Source of the DNA: a bacterium
GTDB taxonomy: Bacteria; Bacillota; Clostridia; Oscillospirales; Ruminococcaceae
Assembly: GCA_004561545.1 (NCBI GenBank)
Contig: SFVK01000001.1
Coordinates: forward strand, 162,226 to 226,225
Reading direction: 5' to 3'
Length of the DNA: 64,000 nucleotides
The notes under the pieces were generated by a model, which saw only the letters and a program-made list of their open reading frames with translations, had not been told where the DNA came from and did no database searches. The position numbers and the translations under genes are program-made. This document shows positions 50,250 to 58,601 of the stretch, piece by piece; position 1 is the first letter of the stretch; each line of letters starts with the position of its first letter.

Positions 50250-51689
50250 TCACATTTTGCCCCCGCTGTCACCTCTGCGGCGCAGCCGGGGCGCGGTTTC
50301 TCCTTGGTCAAATCCCACGTGTTGTGCGGAATCCGGCTGGCGGGCCCCCTCCAGCCCCAGCAGACCGGCGGCCTCGGCGGGGTCCAGCTCCTGCACGCTT
50401 TCCAGCTTGCGGGCAATGGCGCGGCTGCGGGTGCCGATCAGCTCCTCCAGATCGCTGCCGGTCTGATTGAGATGGCGCTGCATGGATTGCAGCCCTGCGC
50501 CGAACTTCTCAAATTCCGTCTTGACGGCGCCCAGAATCTGCCAGACCTCGCCGGAACGCTTCTGGATGGCCAGCGTTTTGAATCCCATTTGAAGCGCATT
50601 GAGCAGCGCCGCCATGGTGGAAGGCCCGGCAACGTTAATCTGATACTCCCGCTGGAGGGTTTCGGGCAGGCCGGAGTTGACCACCTCGGCATACAGCCCT
50701 TCAAAGGGCAGGAACAGAATACCGAAAGCCGTGGTGTGGGGCACCTCAATGTACTTGTCATGGATGTCCTTTGCCTCCTGACGCACCACTGTTTCCAGCT
50801 GGCGGCGGGCGGCGGCCACCGCCGCCGGGTCGCCGGAGGCCTGGGCATCCTGCAGGCGGGCATAGGTATCGCCGGGGAACTTGGCGTCGATGGGCATCCA
50901 AACCGGGCCGTTCTGGCCGGGCAGCCGCACCGCGTATTCCACCCGGTTGGCGCTGCCCGGAACGGTGGCCACGTTCTCGGCATACTGGCCGGGGGCAAGA
51001 ATTTCTTCCAGGATCGCGCCCAGCTGCACCTCCCCCAGAATGCCGCGCGTCTTGACGCCTGAGAGCACCTGTTTGAGGCTGCCCACATCGGCGGCCAGGT
51101 TCTGCATCTCGCCCAGGCCCTTGTAAACCTGCTCCAGCTGGTCGCTGACCGCGCGGAAGGACTCGCTGACCCGGCGCTGCAGGGTGTCCTCCAGCTTTTC
51201 GTCCACCGTGCCACGGATTTCATCCAGCTTTTTGTTGTTGTCCGCCCGGATGGCGTTCATGCCCTGCATCAGGGTGGAACGCACCCCCTCCAGCCGGTTG
51301 GCGTTGGTGTCTTCCAGCGTTTTGAGGCGGTTTTCCAGCACGGTAAGCTGGGCCAGAAGCGCGTCGTTGGCGGTGCGCTGGCGGGCCGCCCCGGCCCGGT
51401 CGATGGCTTCCAGCCGGGCGGTGGCGGAATCCTGGCTCTGGCGCTGGTTTTCGGCCAGCAGCGTGCCCAGGTCCCGGGTGTTGGCCGAGTTGGCCCGCGT
51501 CAGCTCCCCCTGCATGGTGCGGAGCTGGTCGGCCAGAACCTCGGTCTCCCCTTCCACTTCCTCCCGCACCAGCCGGGCAAGTTCCCCGGTTGTATCCTGC
51601 GCGGGGCTCTGCCCCCGGACCAGCAGGACAATCAATAACACATTGGTCAGCACCGAAAGGGCCAACAGCAAAAATAACAAAAGCTGCAT
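50250..51689 (-). CDS. rmuC: RmuC family DNA recombination protein
   Basis: A 479-residue protein of the RmuC family, nuclease-like proteins that limit inversions at short inverted repeats. An N-terminal membrane helix (LLFLLLALSVLTNVLLIVLLV) anchors a long coiled coil (~45-200), followed by the conserved core with GILGEVQLGAILEEIL near residue 228, the PD-(D/E)xK-like MPIDAKFPGD near 274, and the signature PHTTAFGILFLPFEGLY near 325. The start at 51689 is taken because it begins the membrane helix; an ATG six codons upstream is possible. Confidence 0.9.
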   Translation of the reverse strand: MQLLLFLLLALSVLTNVLLIVLLVRGQSPAQDTTGELARLVREEVEGETEVLADQLRTMQGELTRANSANTRDLGTLLAENQRQSQDSATARLEAIDRAGAARQRTANDALLAQLTVLENRLKTLEDTNANRLEGVRSTLMQGMNAIRADNNKKLDEIRGTVDEKLEDTLQRRVSESFRAVSDQLEQVYKGLGEMQNLAADVGSLKQVLSGVKTRGILGEVQLGAILEEILAPGQYAENVATVPGSANRVEYAVRLPGQNGPVWMPIDAKFPGDTYARLQDAQASGDPAAVAAARRQLETVVRQEAKDIHDKYIEVPHTTAFGILFLPFEGLYAEVVNSGLPETLQREYQINVAGPSTMAALLNALQMGFKTLAIQKRSGEVWQILGAVKTEFEKFGAGLQSMQRHLNQTGSDLEELIGTRSRAIARKLESVQELDPAEAAGLLGLEGARQPDSAQHVGFDQGETAPRLRRRGDSGGKM

Positions 51690-51783
51690 TCCTGTGCGCT
51701 CCTCCATCCTGAGTGTATGGCTCCAGTATACCATATGCGCCGCAAGAATACAACCTTTTGTTGTGTATTACAATGAAATTTTG

Positions 51784-52173
51784 TCAGATTCCCAGCCAGA
51801 GAATGCAGCCCAGGCCCAGCAACACAAAGAGGGCGGACAGGATCTCGGCCTCCGGGCTTTTGCGCTCCACCAGATGGGGGGTGGCCGGGTTGTACCAGAC
51901 CTGAATCAGGCTGTCACTGTTGCGGCTGTGGTCCATCCAGAAGGCGTCGTTGGTCAGCGCTCTGCGCAGCACGCCGTCCGCCTCAAACTCGACGGTGTAG
52001 CGGTAGCCGCCGGAGCCCTTGCGGGTGGTGGGTCCGTCCTTGTCGCACTTGACGATGCGGGCGGTCACCAGGGTGGCGTCACGCACCGTTTTGCGCTTTT
52101 CCAGTTCACAGGCCACGCCCAGAATGATAAAAATGATGCCCAAAACCCAGTAAAACAACTGCAATCCTGTCAT
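51784..52173 (-). CDS. Small two-helix membrane protein (DUF3592-like)
   Basis: A 129-residue protein with a hydrophobic helix at each end (LFYWVLGIIFIILGVAC and ALFVLLGLGCILWLGI) and a beta-rich middle containing GYRYTVEFEADG and IQVWYNPATPHLVE. This resembles DUF3592-type proteins, function unknown. Its ATG overlaps the TGA of the serine hydrolase gene (ATGA), so it is translationally coupled. It may be part of the same operon as the dipeptide genes. Confidence 0.65.
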   Translation of the reverse strand: MTGLQLFYWVLGIIFIILGVACELEKRKTVRDATLVTARIVKCDKDGPTTRKGSGGYRYTVEFEADGVLRRALTNDAFWMDHSRNSDSLIQVWYNPATPHLVERKSPEAEILSALFVLLGLGCILWLGI

Positions 52174-53045
52174 GAATTTACTCCTGATTCTTTGACAAAG
52201 CTGCCTTCCAGCGCCAGATACTGGTCAAACAGCAGCCGGCTGACCCGGCCGCCGTAGACAAAGGCCGGGTGATCCTTGACCTCCAGCTTGTTGGCAAACT
52301 CCTTGCACATCATAACCAGCACATAGTCGCCGTAGGGGGTGTGGACCAGGCCGCCGTCGTTGCGGCAGGCGTCCATGGAGCCGCTTTTGCTGGCGGTATA
52401 GATCAGGTCGGGGTCGGCGCCGGATTCCTCGGCGTCGGTATAGTAGGGCGGCAGGCTGCCGGCCAGCATGGTATTGTACTGCTGGCCGCGGAAAATCTGC
52501 CGCATGGCGGCGCTGGCCTGGGCGCTGACCAGCTCGCCCTTTGCCAGAAGGGTGAAAAAGTGGCCCATATCCCGGGGTGTGATGGTGCCAAGCGGCTCGC
52601 CCCAGTTGTCGCTGCGCAGGCGGCGGTGCAGCCGGGTGCCGGTGCAGCCGATGGACCGGATAAAGTCATTGATGGCGTCCAGCCCCAGATAGTCAATGAG
52701 CATATTGGTGGCAATGTTGTCGCTGACCACAATCATAAAGGTGGCCACATCGGCGGCGCGCAGCTTTGCGCCCTCGCCCAGCGTGCGCAGCAGGCCGGAG
52801 CCGTCCACATAGTGGCGGGCCTCATAAGTCAGAATGTCATCAAGGCTGGCCTGCCCTGCGGCGACGCGGTCAAACAGACACCCCAGGATATAAATTTTGA
52901 TGGTGGAGGCGGACTCAAAGGGCTCATCTGAGCCCAGTTCCACCGTATGGCCGCGCAGATCGTCGGCAAAGACGCAGAGCTTTGCGTCCAGTCCGGTGAG
53001 TTCGGCGGCGATGCGCTTTTCCAGCGTCAGTTCAGGATGGGGCAT
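52170..53045 (-). CDS. Serine hydrolase with class A beta-lactamase fold, no signal peptide
   Basis: A 291-residue protein with all three penicillin-binding signatures: SxxK (S47-T-I-K50), SDN (S108-D109-N110) and KSG (K220-S221-G222). Where class A beta-lactamases have the general-base Glu166 in RWEPELN, this protein reads TRLHRRLRSDN, so by eye Glu166 is missing. No signal peptide precedes the domain, so it should be cytoplasmic. These two facts argue against an antibiotic beta-lactamase and for a peptidase, amidase or esterase acting on an internal substrate. It is 22 bases from a dipeptidase gene. Confidence 0.85.
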   Translation of the reverse strand: MPHPELTLEKRIAAELTGLDAKLCVFADDLRGHTVELGSDEPFESASTIKIYILGCLFDRVAAGQASLDDILTYEARHYVDGSGLLRTLGEGAKLRAADVATFMIVVSDNIATNMLIDYLGLDAINDFIRSIGCTGTRLHRRLRSDNWGEPLGTITPRDMGHFFTLLAKGELVSAQASAAMRQIFRGQQYNTMLAGSLPPYYTDAEESGADPDLIYTASKSGSMDACRNDGGLVHTPYGDYVLVMMCKEFANKLEVKDHPAFVYGGRVSRLLFDQYLALEGSFVKESGVNS

Positions 53046-53067
53046 GGGATTTTGTTCTCCTCTCTGA

Positions 53068-54066
53068 TCAAAGATTCTCGGCAAAGAAGCGCTCGGCGTT
53101 GCCGTGGAAGATTTTTTCCACCACATGGGAGGGAATGCCCTCCCGCACCAGCCCCTTGGCCAGGCGGGGCATATCCTCGGCGCCCGCGATTTCCAGGTCG
53201 CCGCCAATGCCGTCAAAGTCGCTGCCCAGCGCCAGGCTGTCCTCCCCCGCCAGATCCATGATATGGCAGGCGTGGCGGGCCATATCGGTGATGCGGGCCT
53301 TGAGATGGCTGCGGTCGGGGTTGTTGTCCAGGAAGGACGCGCAGTAGTTCAGCCCGATCAGGCAGCCTTTTTCGCCCATGGCGCGGAGCATCTCGTCGGT
53401 GAGGTTGCGCACATGGGGGCAGCAGGCCCGGGCGTTGGAGTGGCTGGCCGCAAAAGGCCGTTTGGCAACGCGCAGCACATCCCGGATTCCGGCGTCCGAA
53501 AGATGGGCCACATCCAGAATCATGTGCAGGCGCTCCATCTCCTCCACAAATTCAAAACCGCGGGGCGTCAGCCCGCCGGTGGTGTTGGCGGCGCAGGGCC
53601 AGACGGTGGAGGCATCGCCGGGCACCGCGTTGGGCTCCGCCAGGCCGTTTTTGAAGTTCCAGGTCAGCGTCATCATCCGCACGCCCATGCGGTAGAGGTC
53701 CCGCAGAACGCCGGGACTGTCCAGGCAGACGCCGCCCTCCTCCACGGTGAGCATCATGCCGATTTTGCCGGAGGTTTTGAGGGCTGCAATGTCAGCGGCG
53801 CTGCGCACCGGCATCAGATCGTCGGGGTACTGTTCCAGCAGACGGTCAAAGATGTCAATCTGCTCCATGCAGGCCAGCAGCGGGTCTTTTTCCCGCTCGG
53901 GGTTGAGATAGACAAAGCAGGCCATACATTGCAGCAGATAATCCGCCTGTTTCATGCGGGTCAGATCGATCATCAGATCGTTTTGGGCAAAGCTCTTGGG
54001 GCGTCCCGCCTGCTCGGCGTAGCGCAGCTCGGAGAGCGTGTCACAGTGCAAATCCCAAACCTTCAA
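53068..54066 (-). CDS. Membrane dipeptidase (M19 family)
   Basis: A 332-residue zinc dipeptidase of the renal-dipeptidase type, which cleaves dipeptides including those with a D-residue at the C-terminal side. Metal and active-site motifs: WDLHCDTLSEL (HxD) at residues 4-14, EEGGVCL near 127, the DVAHLSDAGI segment near 194, ASHSNARACCPHVRNLTDE near 214 and GSDFDGIGG near 284. No signal peptide is seen, so the enzyme should be cytoplasmic. It lies 21 bases after a dipeptide epimerase gene. Confidence 0.92.
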   Translation of the reverse strand: MKVWDLHCDTLSELRYAEQAGRPKSFAQNDLMIDLTRMKQADYLLQCMACFVYLNPEREKDPLLACMEQIDIFDRLLEQYPDDLMPVRSAADIAALKTSGKIGMMLTVEEGGVCLDSPGVLRDLYRMGVRMMTLTWNFKNGLAEPNAVPGDASTVWPCAANTTGGLTPRGFEFVEEMERLHMILDVAHLSDAGIRDVLRVAKRPFAASHSNARACCPHVRNLTDEMLRAMGEKGCLIGLNYCASFLDNNPDRSHLKARITDMARHACHIMDLAGEDSLALGSDFDGIGGDLEIAGAEDMPRLAKGLVREGIPSHVVEKIFHGNAERFFAENL

Positions 54067-54087
54067 CGTTCCTTCCTCCTCAATCCC

Positions 54088-55173
54088 TCAGTCCTCAAAT
54101 CCCGGCACAGCGGTGATGCCCAGGCCCGGCGCCTCGTTCATCAGGATGCGGCTCCCCTCAAAAACCGGCCCGCCGGTATAGGGGTCCTCGCTGCACAGGC
54201 TGGGACCGTCCAGATCGGCGCGGGTGACCACGCTGCGGGCGGCGGCCAGATGGGCGGCGGCCGAGACGGCGATCTTACTTTCCAGCATACAGCCGATCAT
54301 GCACTGGACGCCGCAGGTTTCGGCGATGGCACAGATCTTCTGGGCCTGCCAGATTCCGCCCGCCTTCATCAGCTTGATGTTGATGAGGTCGGCGGCGTGG
54401 CGGCGCAGCACTTCCAGCGCGTCCGCCGGGCCGAAAACGCTCTCATCCGCCAGAATGGGGGTGCAGACGTTGCTGGTCACAAAGGCCAGGCCGGCCAGGT
54501 CGTGGGCATCCACCGGCTGTTCCACCAGCTCGGGGGCCACGCCGGCATCCTCCAGCGCCGTGATGATGCGCACCGCCTGCTTGGGCTCCCAGCCCTGGTT
54601 GGCATCCACCCGGATCACAACGCCGGGGCCCACCGCCTCACGGATGGCGCGCAGGCGGGCCACATCCTTGAGGCCCTCCTTGCCCACCTTGATTTTCAGG
54701 ATATTGAATCCCCGGTTCACCGCCTCATGGGCGTCCGCCACCATCTGGGGAATGGGATTGACCGAGATGGTCAGGTCGGTCTCAATCTCCTTCTTTGCGC
54801 CGCCCAGCACCCGGTAGAGCGGTTTGCCGCAGCTCTTGGCATACAGGTCATAGATGGCCATATCCACCGCAGCCTTGGCGCTGGTGTTCTTGAGGATGCA
54901 GCGGTCCAGCCGGGTCATGACGCAGTCCAGATCCTCCACGTCCATCCCCACCAGCGCGGGGGCGATGAACTCCTCGATGGCATTGCGGATGGAACCGATG
55001 GTGTCGCCGGTGATGACGGCGGTGGGCGGCGCTTCGCCATAGCCCACTTCGCCGGTGTCAGTCTGGACACGCACCAGAACATCATGGACGCTGTCCACCG
55101 TGCGCAGCGCCGTCTTGAAGGGGGTGCGCAGCGGAATACGGATCTCGGTTGTCTGGATGGCGGTAATTTTCAT
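54088..55173 (-). CDS. Dipeptide epimerase (L-Ala-D/L-Glu type, enolase superfamily)
   Basis: A 361-residue muconate-lactonizing-type enolase-superfamily enzyme. The KxK acid/base motif is in ILKIKVG near residue 163, metal ligands are VDANQGW (Asp), LVEQPV (Glu) and ILADESVF (Asp), and the opposite lysine is in INIKLMKAGG near 268. The DxD-like motif near the C-terminus that binds the dipeptide amino group is not clear by eye. L-Ala-D/L-Glu epimerases handle dipeptides from peptidoglycan turnover; the neighbouring dipeptidase and P1 peptidase fit that role, but other dipeptides are possible. Confidence 0.85.
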   Translation of the reverse strand: MKITAIQTTEIRIPLRTPFKTALRTVDSVHDVLVRVQTDTGEVGYGEAPPTAVITGDTIGSIRNAIEEFIAPALVGMDVEDLDCVMTRLDRCILKNTSAKAAVDMAIYDLYAKSCGKPLYRVLGGAKKEIETDLTISVNPIPQMVADAHEAVNRGFNILKIKVGKEGLKDVARLRAIREAVGPGVVIRVDANQGWEPKQAVRIITALEDAGVAPELVEQPVDAHDLAGLAFVTSNVCTPILADESVFGPADALEVLRRHAADLINIKLMKAGGIWQAQKICAIAETCGVQCMIGCMLESKIAVSAAAHLAAARSVVTRADLDGPSLCSEDPYTGGPVFEGSRILMNEAPGLGITAVPGFED

Positions 55174-55214
55174 AAAAACATCCCTTTTTTTCTTTAATTT
55201 CAACAAACTTCTTT

Positions 55215-56261
55215 TTATTTCAGCAAGTCGGCGAACTCACGCAGGGCATGGACGGTGGTGCCGTCATAACCGGTGGTGGTCACTGCGGCGGCGAGAGCGT
55301 TGAGAACCGCTTCCTCGCTGGCCTCGGCGGCGGCCAAGAAGGCAGGGTCCAGCCGGTCCTCGTGGAAAACCTCCAGCGTCTGGACGGCACAGGGGGCCTC
55401 CCGGTCCAGATCGTGGGCGGTGGTAAAGCCGATGGCGATATCGCCGCTGCCGTGGCCCCAGTAGCTGCCGCACCGGGCCAGGCCCACGGCACACCGCCGG
55501 GTCACCCGACCCAACTGGCGGGAGGACAGGGGCAGGTCGGTGGCCAGCACCAGAATGCAGCTGCCCTTATCCTCCGGGCGGGGCGGGGTTTGCAGCCGCC
55601 GGCGGATCGCCTCGCCGGGCCGGCGGCCCAGAACATTCAGTTCCCGGAGCTGACCATGGTTGCACAACGCCAGAACCCCCACGGTGAAGGCCCGGCCGTC
55701 CGCCTCAATAACGCGGCTGGCGGAACCGACGCCGCCCTTGAGCTCATGGCAGATCATGCCGGTGCCCGCGCCCACACAGCCCTGCTCAAAGTCGGGGGAT
55801 GCGCTTTGGAGGGCGGCATTCACCTCGGCAGCGCCCACCGCGCGCTCGGCAATCAGGTTGAGGGTACCGTCGTTGCACTCCCCCACCACGGGGTTGACGC
55901 TGCGCAGCGTCTGGCCGTGGGCGGCGCAGGCGGCGTTGGTGTAATCCACCAGTGCGTCGCAGACAAGCCCCACATTGAGGGTGTTGGTCAGCGCGATGGG
56001 GGTTTCCAGCTGGCCCAGCTCCTGAATCTGGACAAGGCCTGCGGTTTTGCCGTAGCCGTTGAGCACATGGGCTGCGGCGGTGCAGCGGTGGAAATAGATA
56101 TCCTGCCCCTGCGGGCGGGGCAGAATCACCGTGACACCGGTGTTGTGGCGGGCGCTGCGCACCGTGCAGTGGCCCACGCGCACCCCCGCCACATCGGTGA
56201 TGGCGTTGCGCGGCCCGGCCGGCAGATGGCCGGGAATGAGGCCGAAATCGCGGATGGTCAT
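55215..56261 (-). CDS. P1 family (DmpA-like) aminopeptidase
   Basis: A 348-residue Ntn-fold peptidase of family S58, which includes D-aminopeptidase DmpA and L-aminopeptidase/beta-aminopeptidases; the proenzyme cleaves itself before a Ser or Thr. The predicted junction is in HELKGGVGSASRV, likely Gly179-Ser180. Other family stretches are GLIPGHLPAGPRNAITDV-like at the N-terminus and VGECNDG near residue 126. The start at 56261 has a modest ribosome site. It heads the dipeptide gene group and diverges from the C39-type protease. Confidence 0.88.
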   Translation of the reverse strand: MTIRDFGLIPGHLPAGPRNAITDVAGVRVGHCTVRSARHNTGVTVILPRPQGQDIYFHRCTAAAHVLNGYGKTAGLVQIQELGQLETPIALTNTLNVGLVCDALVDYTNAACAAHGQTLRSVNPVVGECNDGTLNLIAERAVGAAEVNAALQSASPDFEQGCVGAGTGMICHELKGGVGSASRVIEADGRAFTVGVLALCNHGQLRELNVLGRRPGEAIRRRLQTPPRPEDKGSCILVLATDLPLSSRQLGRVTRRCAVGLARCGSYWGHGSGDIAIGFTTAHDLDREAPCAVQTLEVFHEDRLDPAFLAAAEASEEAVLNALAAAVTTTGYDGTTVHALREFADLLK

Positions 56262-56349
56262 TGAAGAAGCACTTCCCTTTCGCCAGGAAATTTGATACAA
56301 TTCTGAAACAGAACCCTGCTATTTTATGAACAGAAAGGCGGTCTTTTGG

Positions 56350-56970
56350 ATGAAACCTGTACTGCTGCCCGTTCCCCAGATTCTGCAAAACCCAGAGCTT
56401 CCCAACGGCTGCGAGATCACCAGCTGCTGCGAGGTGCTGCGCTATCTGGGATTTCCCGCCGACAAATGTGACCTGGCGGATCACTATCTGCCCCGGTCGG
56501 AACGGTGGTACGGCGCCGACCCCGATGCGGTGTATATGGGCAACCCCCACCTGGATGACGCCTCCCCCGAGACAGGCTACTACTGCTTTGCCGGACCCGT
56601 TGTGGCGGCGGCAAACCGATACCTGGCGGACCACGGCGGCGGATACCGCGCGGTGGACCTGACCGGCGCGGAGGAGGCGGACCTGGTGGAACAGCTCGTG
56701 GCCGGGCGGCCGGTGATTTTCTGGGCCACGCTGCACTTTGAGGATGTACAGCACGATCCCTGCGGCGGGTATGATCTGCCCGGCGGACGGCGGCACGAGG
56801 TGCTGCACACGCTGCACTGCATGGTGCTGTGCGGCGCCGACGACGAATGCTTCACGGTGGCGGACCCGCTGGATTTTAACCGCACGGTACCCCGGGCGCA
56901 GTTCATGAAAATCTACCGCCAGCTGGGCCGCCGCGCCGTGGTCCTTATGCGGCAGCATCGCGGCTGCTGA
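56350..56970 (+). CDS. C39-like cysteine peptidase domain protein
   Basis: A 206-residue papain-fold protein of the C39_2 kind. The predicted triad is Cys21 (LPNGCEITSCCEVLRYLG), a His in HTLHCMV (153 or 156) and Asp172 (VADPLD). No membrane or ABC domain is attached, and no clear signal peptide is present, so it is not a bacteriocin-processing transporter. Start taken at 56350, which follows AAAGGCGG; an ATG eight codons upstream lacks a ribosome site. Role unknown, though divergence from the dipeptide genes suggests peptide handling. Confidence 0.75.
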   Translation: MKPVLLPVPQILQNPELPNGCEITSCCEVLRYLGFPADKCDLADHYLPRSERWYGADPDAVYMGNPHLDDASPETGYYCFAGPVVAAANRYLADHGGGYRAVDLTGAEEADLVEQLVAGRPVIFWATLHFEDVQHDPCGGYDLPGGRRHEVLHTLHCMVLCGADDECFTVADPLDFNRTVPRAQFMKIYRQLGRRAVVLMRQHRGC

Positions 56971-57035
56971 TCCAATCTTCTTTATAATACCTCTTTCGCA
57001 GCCAAAGGGCAACCCCCATTTACCACTGTAAAGCC

Positions 57036-57064
57036 TTGACTTCCCTTGGTGAAATTGCTACAAT
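57036..57064 (+). promoter_or_regulatory. Sigma-A type promoter of yerC-galM
   Basis: -35 TTGACT, 17-base spacer, -10 TACAAT; about 70 bases of leader precede yerC. Confidence 0.78.
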
Positions 57065-57141
57065 GTGCTTAACAGTGTCCCACACGATTTGTGCGGGAAG
57101 AATAAATTGGCATTCTGCCTTTGACAAACAAGGAGGCGCCT

Positions 57142-57477
57142 ATGCGCGCTGCAACCGCACCCAACGGGGACCCCCGCAACACAGCCCTATATGAGGCCAT
57201 TCTGCGGCTGGACAACCTGGAGGATTGTATTCGTTTTTTTGATGACCTTTGCGCCGTCACCGAGCTGCGCACCCTGGAACAGCGCTACGACGTGGCAAGC
57301 TGTCTTTTGCAGGGCAAGGTCTACAGTGAAATTCGGCAGGAGACCGGCGCTTCCAGCGCCACCGTGAGCCGCGTCAACCGGATGCTCAACTACGGCACCG
57401 GGGCAGTGGCCGCCAGCGTGCGCTACGACCTGGAACACGCGCCGGACTCCCCCCAGTCAGGAGGCTGTGACAAATGA
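57142..57477 (+). CDS. TrpR-like protein YerC/YecD
   Basis: A 111-residue DNA-binding protein of the YerC/YecD family, with the TrpR-type helix-turn-helix: LRTLEQRYDVASCLLQGK (residues ~42-59) then YSEIRQETGASSATVSRVNR (60-79). The family's effector and targets are not well defined. AAGGAGG lies before the start at 57142. Its TGA overlaps the ATG of galM (ATGA), coupling the two. It could be a sugar-responsive regulator of its own operon, which is speculation. Confidence 0.85.
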   Translation: MRAATAPNGDPRNTALYEAILRLDNLEDCIRFFDDLCAVTELRTLEQRYDVASCLLQGKVYSEIRQETGASSATVSRVNRMLNYGTGAVAASVRYDLEHAPDSPQSGGCDK

Positions 57478-58514
57478 GCGTCGTGATCCGCAATTTCGGA
57501 AAAACCACCGACGGCCGCCCCGTGCGGGAGGCTGTGCTCTCCAACCAGCAGATGGAGGTTCACATCCTGAGCTATGCCGCCGTCATCCACAAACTGCTTG
57601 TGCCGGACCGCAAGGGCCGCATGGTGGACGTGGTTCTGGGATATCCCACAGTGCAGGACTATGAGCTCAACCCCGACGGCATGGGCGCCGTGGTTGGCCG
57701 CTACGCCAACCGCATCGGCGGTGCCCGGTTCCCGCTGTACGGGGAGATTGTCCATGTCACCCCCAACGAAAACGGCAATTGCCTGCACAGCGGCCTGCAC
57801 GGCTTCCATCACGCGGTGTTCCGCATGGTGGAGGACGGCGACGCCGTGGTTCTGACCGCCGTCAGCCCTGACGGCACCGACGGGTTCCCCGGCGAGGTGG
57901 AGCTGGAGGTGCGCTACAGTCTGGCGGGCAGCGGTCTGGTGATCCAGTATACCGCTGCCACCGATGCCCCCACCGTGGTGAACATCACCAATCACAGCTA
58001 TTTCAACCTCAACGGCCATGCCTCCGGCAGCGTACTGGGGCACCGCCTTGCGATGGACGCCAGGGCCTATCTGGAAACCGACGAACACTCCATCCCCTCG
58101 GGACGACGCATTCCGGTGGCCGGCACCCCCATGGATTTTACCGAGGAAAAGACGCTGGGACGGGATATCGGCGAGGATTATCCCGCGCTGCACCAGGGGC
58201 ATGGTTATGACCACTGCTTTGTGGTGCCGGATTCCGGGCTGCGCCATGTGGCCTGGCTCACCGGGCCGGAGACCGGCATTCGGATGGAGACCCTCTCCAC
58301 CCAGCCCGGCGTTCAGGTTTACTCGGCCAACTACTTAACGCCCAACACCCCCTGCAAGGACGGGGCCCATTACGCGCCCCGGGACGCGGTCTGCCTGGAA
58401 ACCCAGGAGTTCCCCGACGCCCCCAATCACCCCGATTTTCCCGATACCACCGTTCTGCCCGAAACGCCTTACAGCGCCACCACCGTCTACCGGTTCGACC
58501 TGGCGCCTCAGTAA
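57474..58514 (+). CDS. galM: Aldose 1-epimerase (galactose mutarotase)
   Basis: A 346-residue beta-sandwich enzyme that interconverts alpha and beta anomers of galactose or glucose. Family features: VVGRYANRIGGARF near residue 73, HSGLHGFHHAVF with substrate histidines near 103, NITNHSYFNLNGHASG near 172 (the catalytic His), a DHCF motif near 243, and a C-terminal LETQEFPDAPNHPDF with the catalytic Glu near 305. It is complete and in usual length. It follows yerC with a 4-base overlap and ends in a strong terminator. Confidence 0.94.
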   Translation: MSVVIRNFGKTTDGRPVREAVLSNQQMEVHILSYAAVIHKLLVPDRKGRMVDVVLGYPTVQDYELNPDGMGAVVGRYANRIGGARFPLYGEIVHVTPNENGNCLHSGLHGFHHAVFRMVEDGDAVVLTAVSPDGTDGFPGEVELEVRYSLAGSGLVIQYTAATDAPTVVNITNHSYFNLNGHASGSVLGHRLAMDARAYLETDEHSIPSGRRIPVAGTPMDFTEEKTLGRDIGEDYPALHQGHGYDHCFVVPDSGLRHVAWLTGPETGIRMETLSTQPGVQVYSANYLTPNTPCKDGAHYAPRDAVCLETQEFPDAPNHPDFPDTTVLPETPYSATTVYRFDLAPQ

Positions 58515-58530
58515 TCCCCTGTTTTGCCGT

Positions 58531-58564
58531 CCCGCCTGGCCATTAGCCGGGCGGGGCTTTTTTT
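58531..58564 (+). terminator. Intrinsic terminator of yerC-galM
   Basis: A 10-bp stem CCCGCCTGGC/GCCGGGCGGG with one G-U pair and a 5-base loop, then GC and seven T residues, 17 bases after the galM stop. Confidence 0.9.
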
Positions 58565-58565
58565 G

Positions 58566-58599
58566 CATCACCCCCGCATACAAATAAGCGGGGGTGATG
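58566..58599 (+). promoter_or_regulatory. Hairpin sequestering the ribosome site of the sigma factor gene
   Basis: A perfect 12-bp stem CATCACCCCCGC/GCGGGGGTGATG with a 10-base AT-rich loop. Its 3' arm contains the only Shine-Dalgarno-like sequence (GGGGGTGAT) before the ATG at 58602. Folded RNA would block translation. Confidence 0.6.
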
Positions 58600-58601
58600 G
58601 T

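Noticed and set aside
52170..53045. Antibiotic resistance beta-lactamase
   Set aside because: No signal peptide and no recognisable Glu166; context is peptide metabolism.
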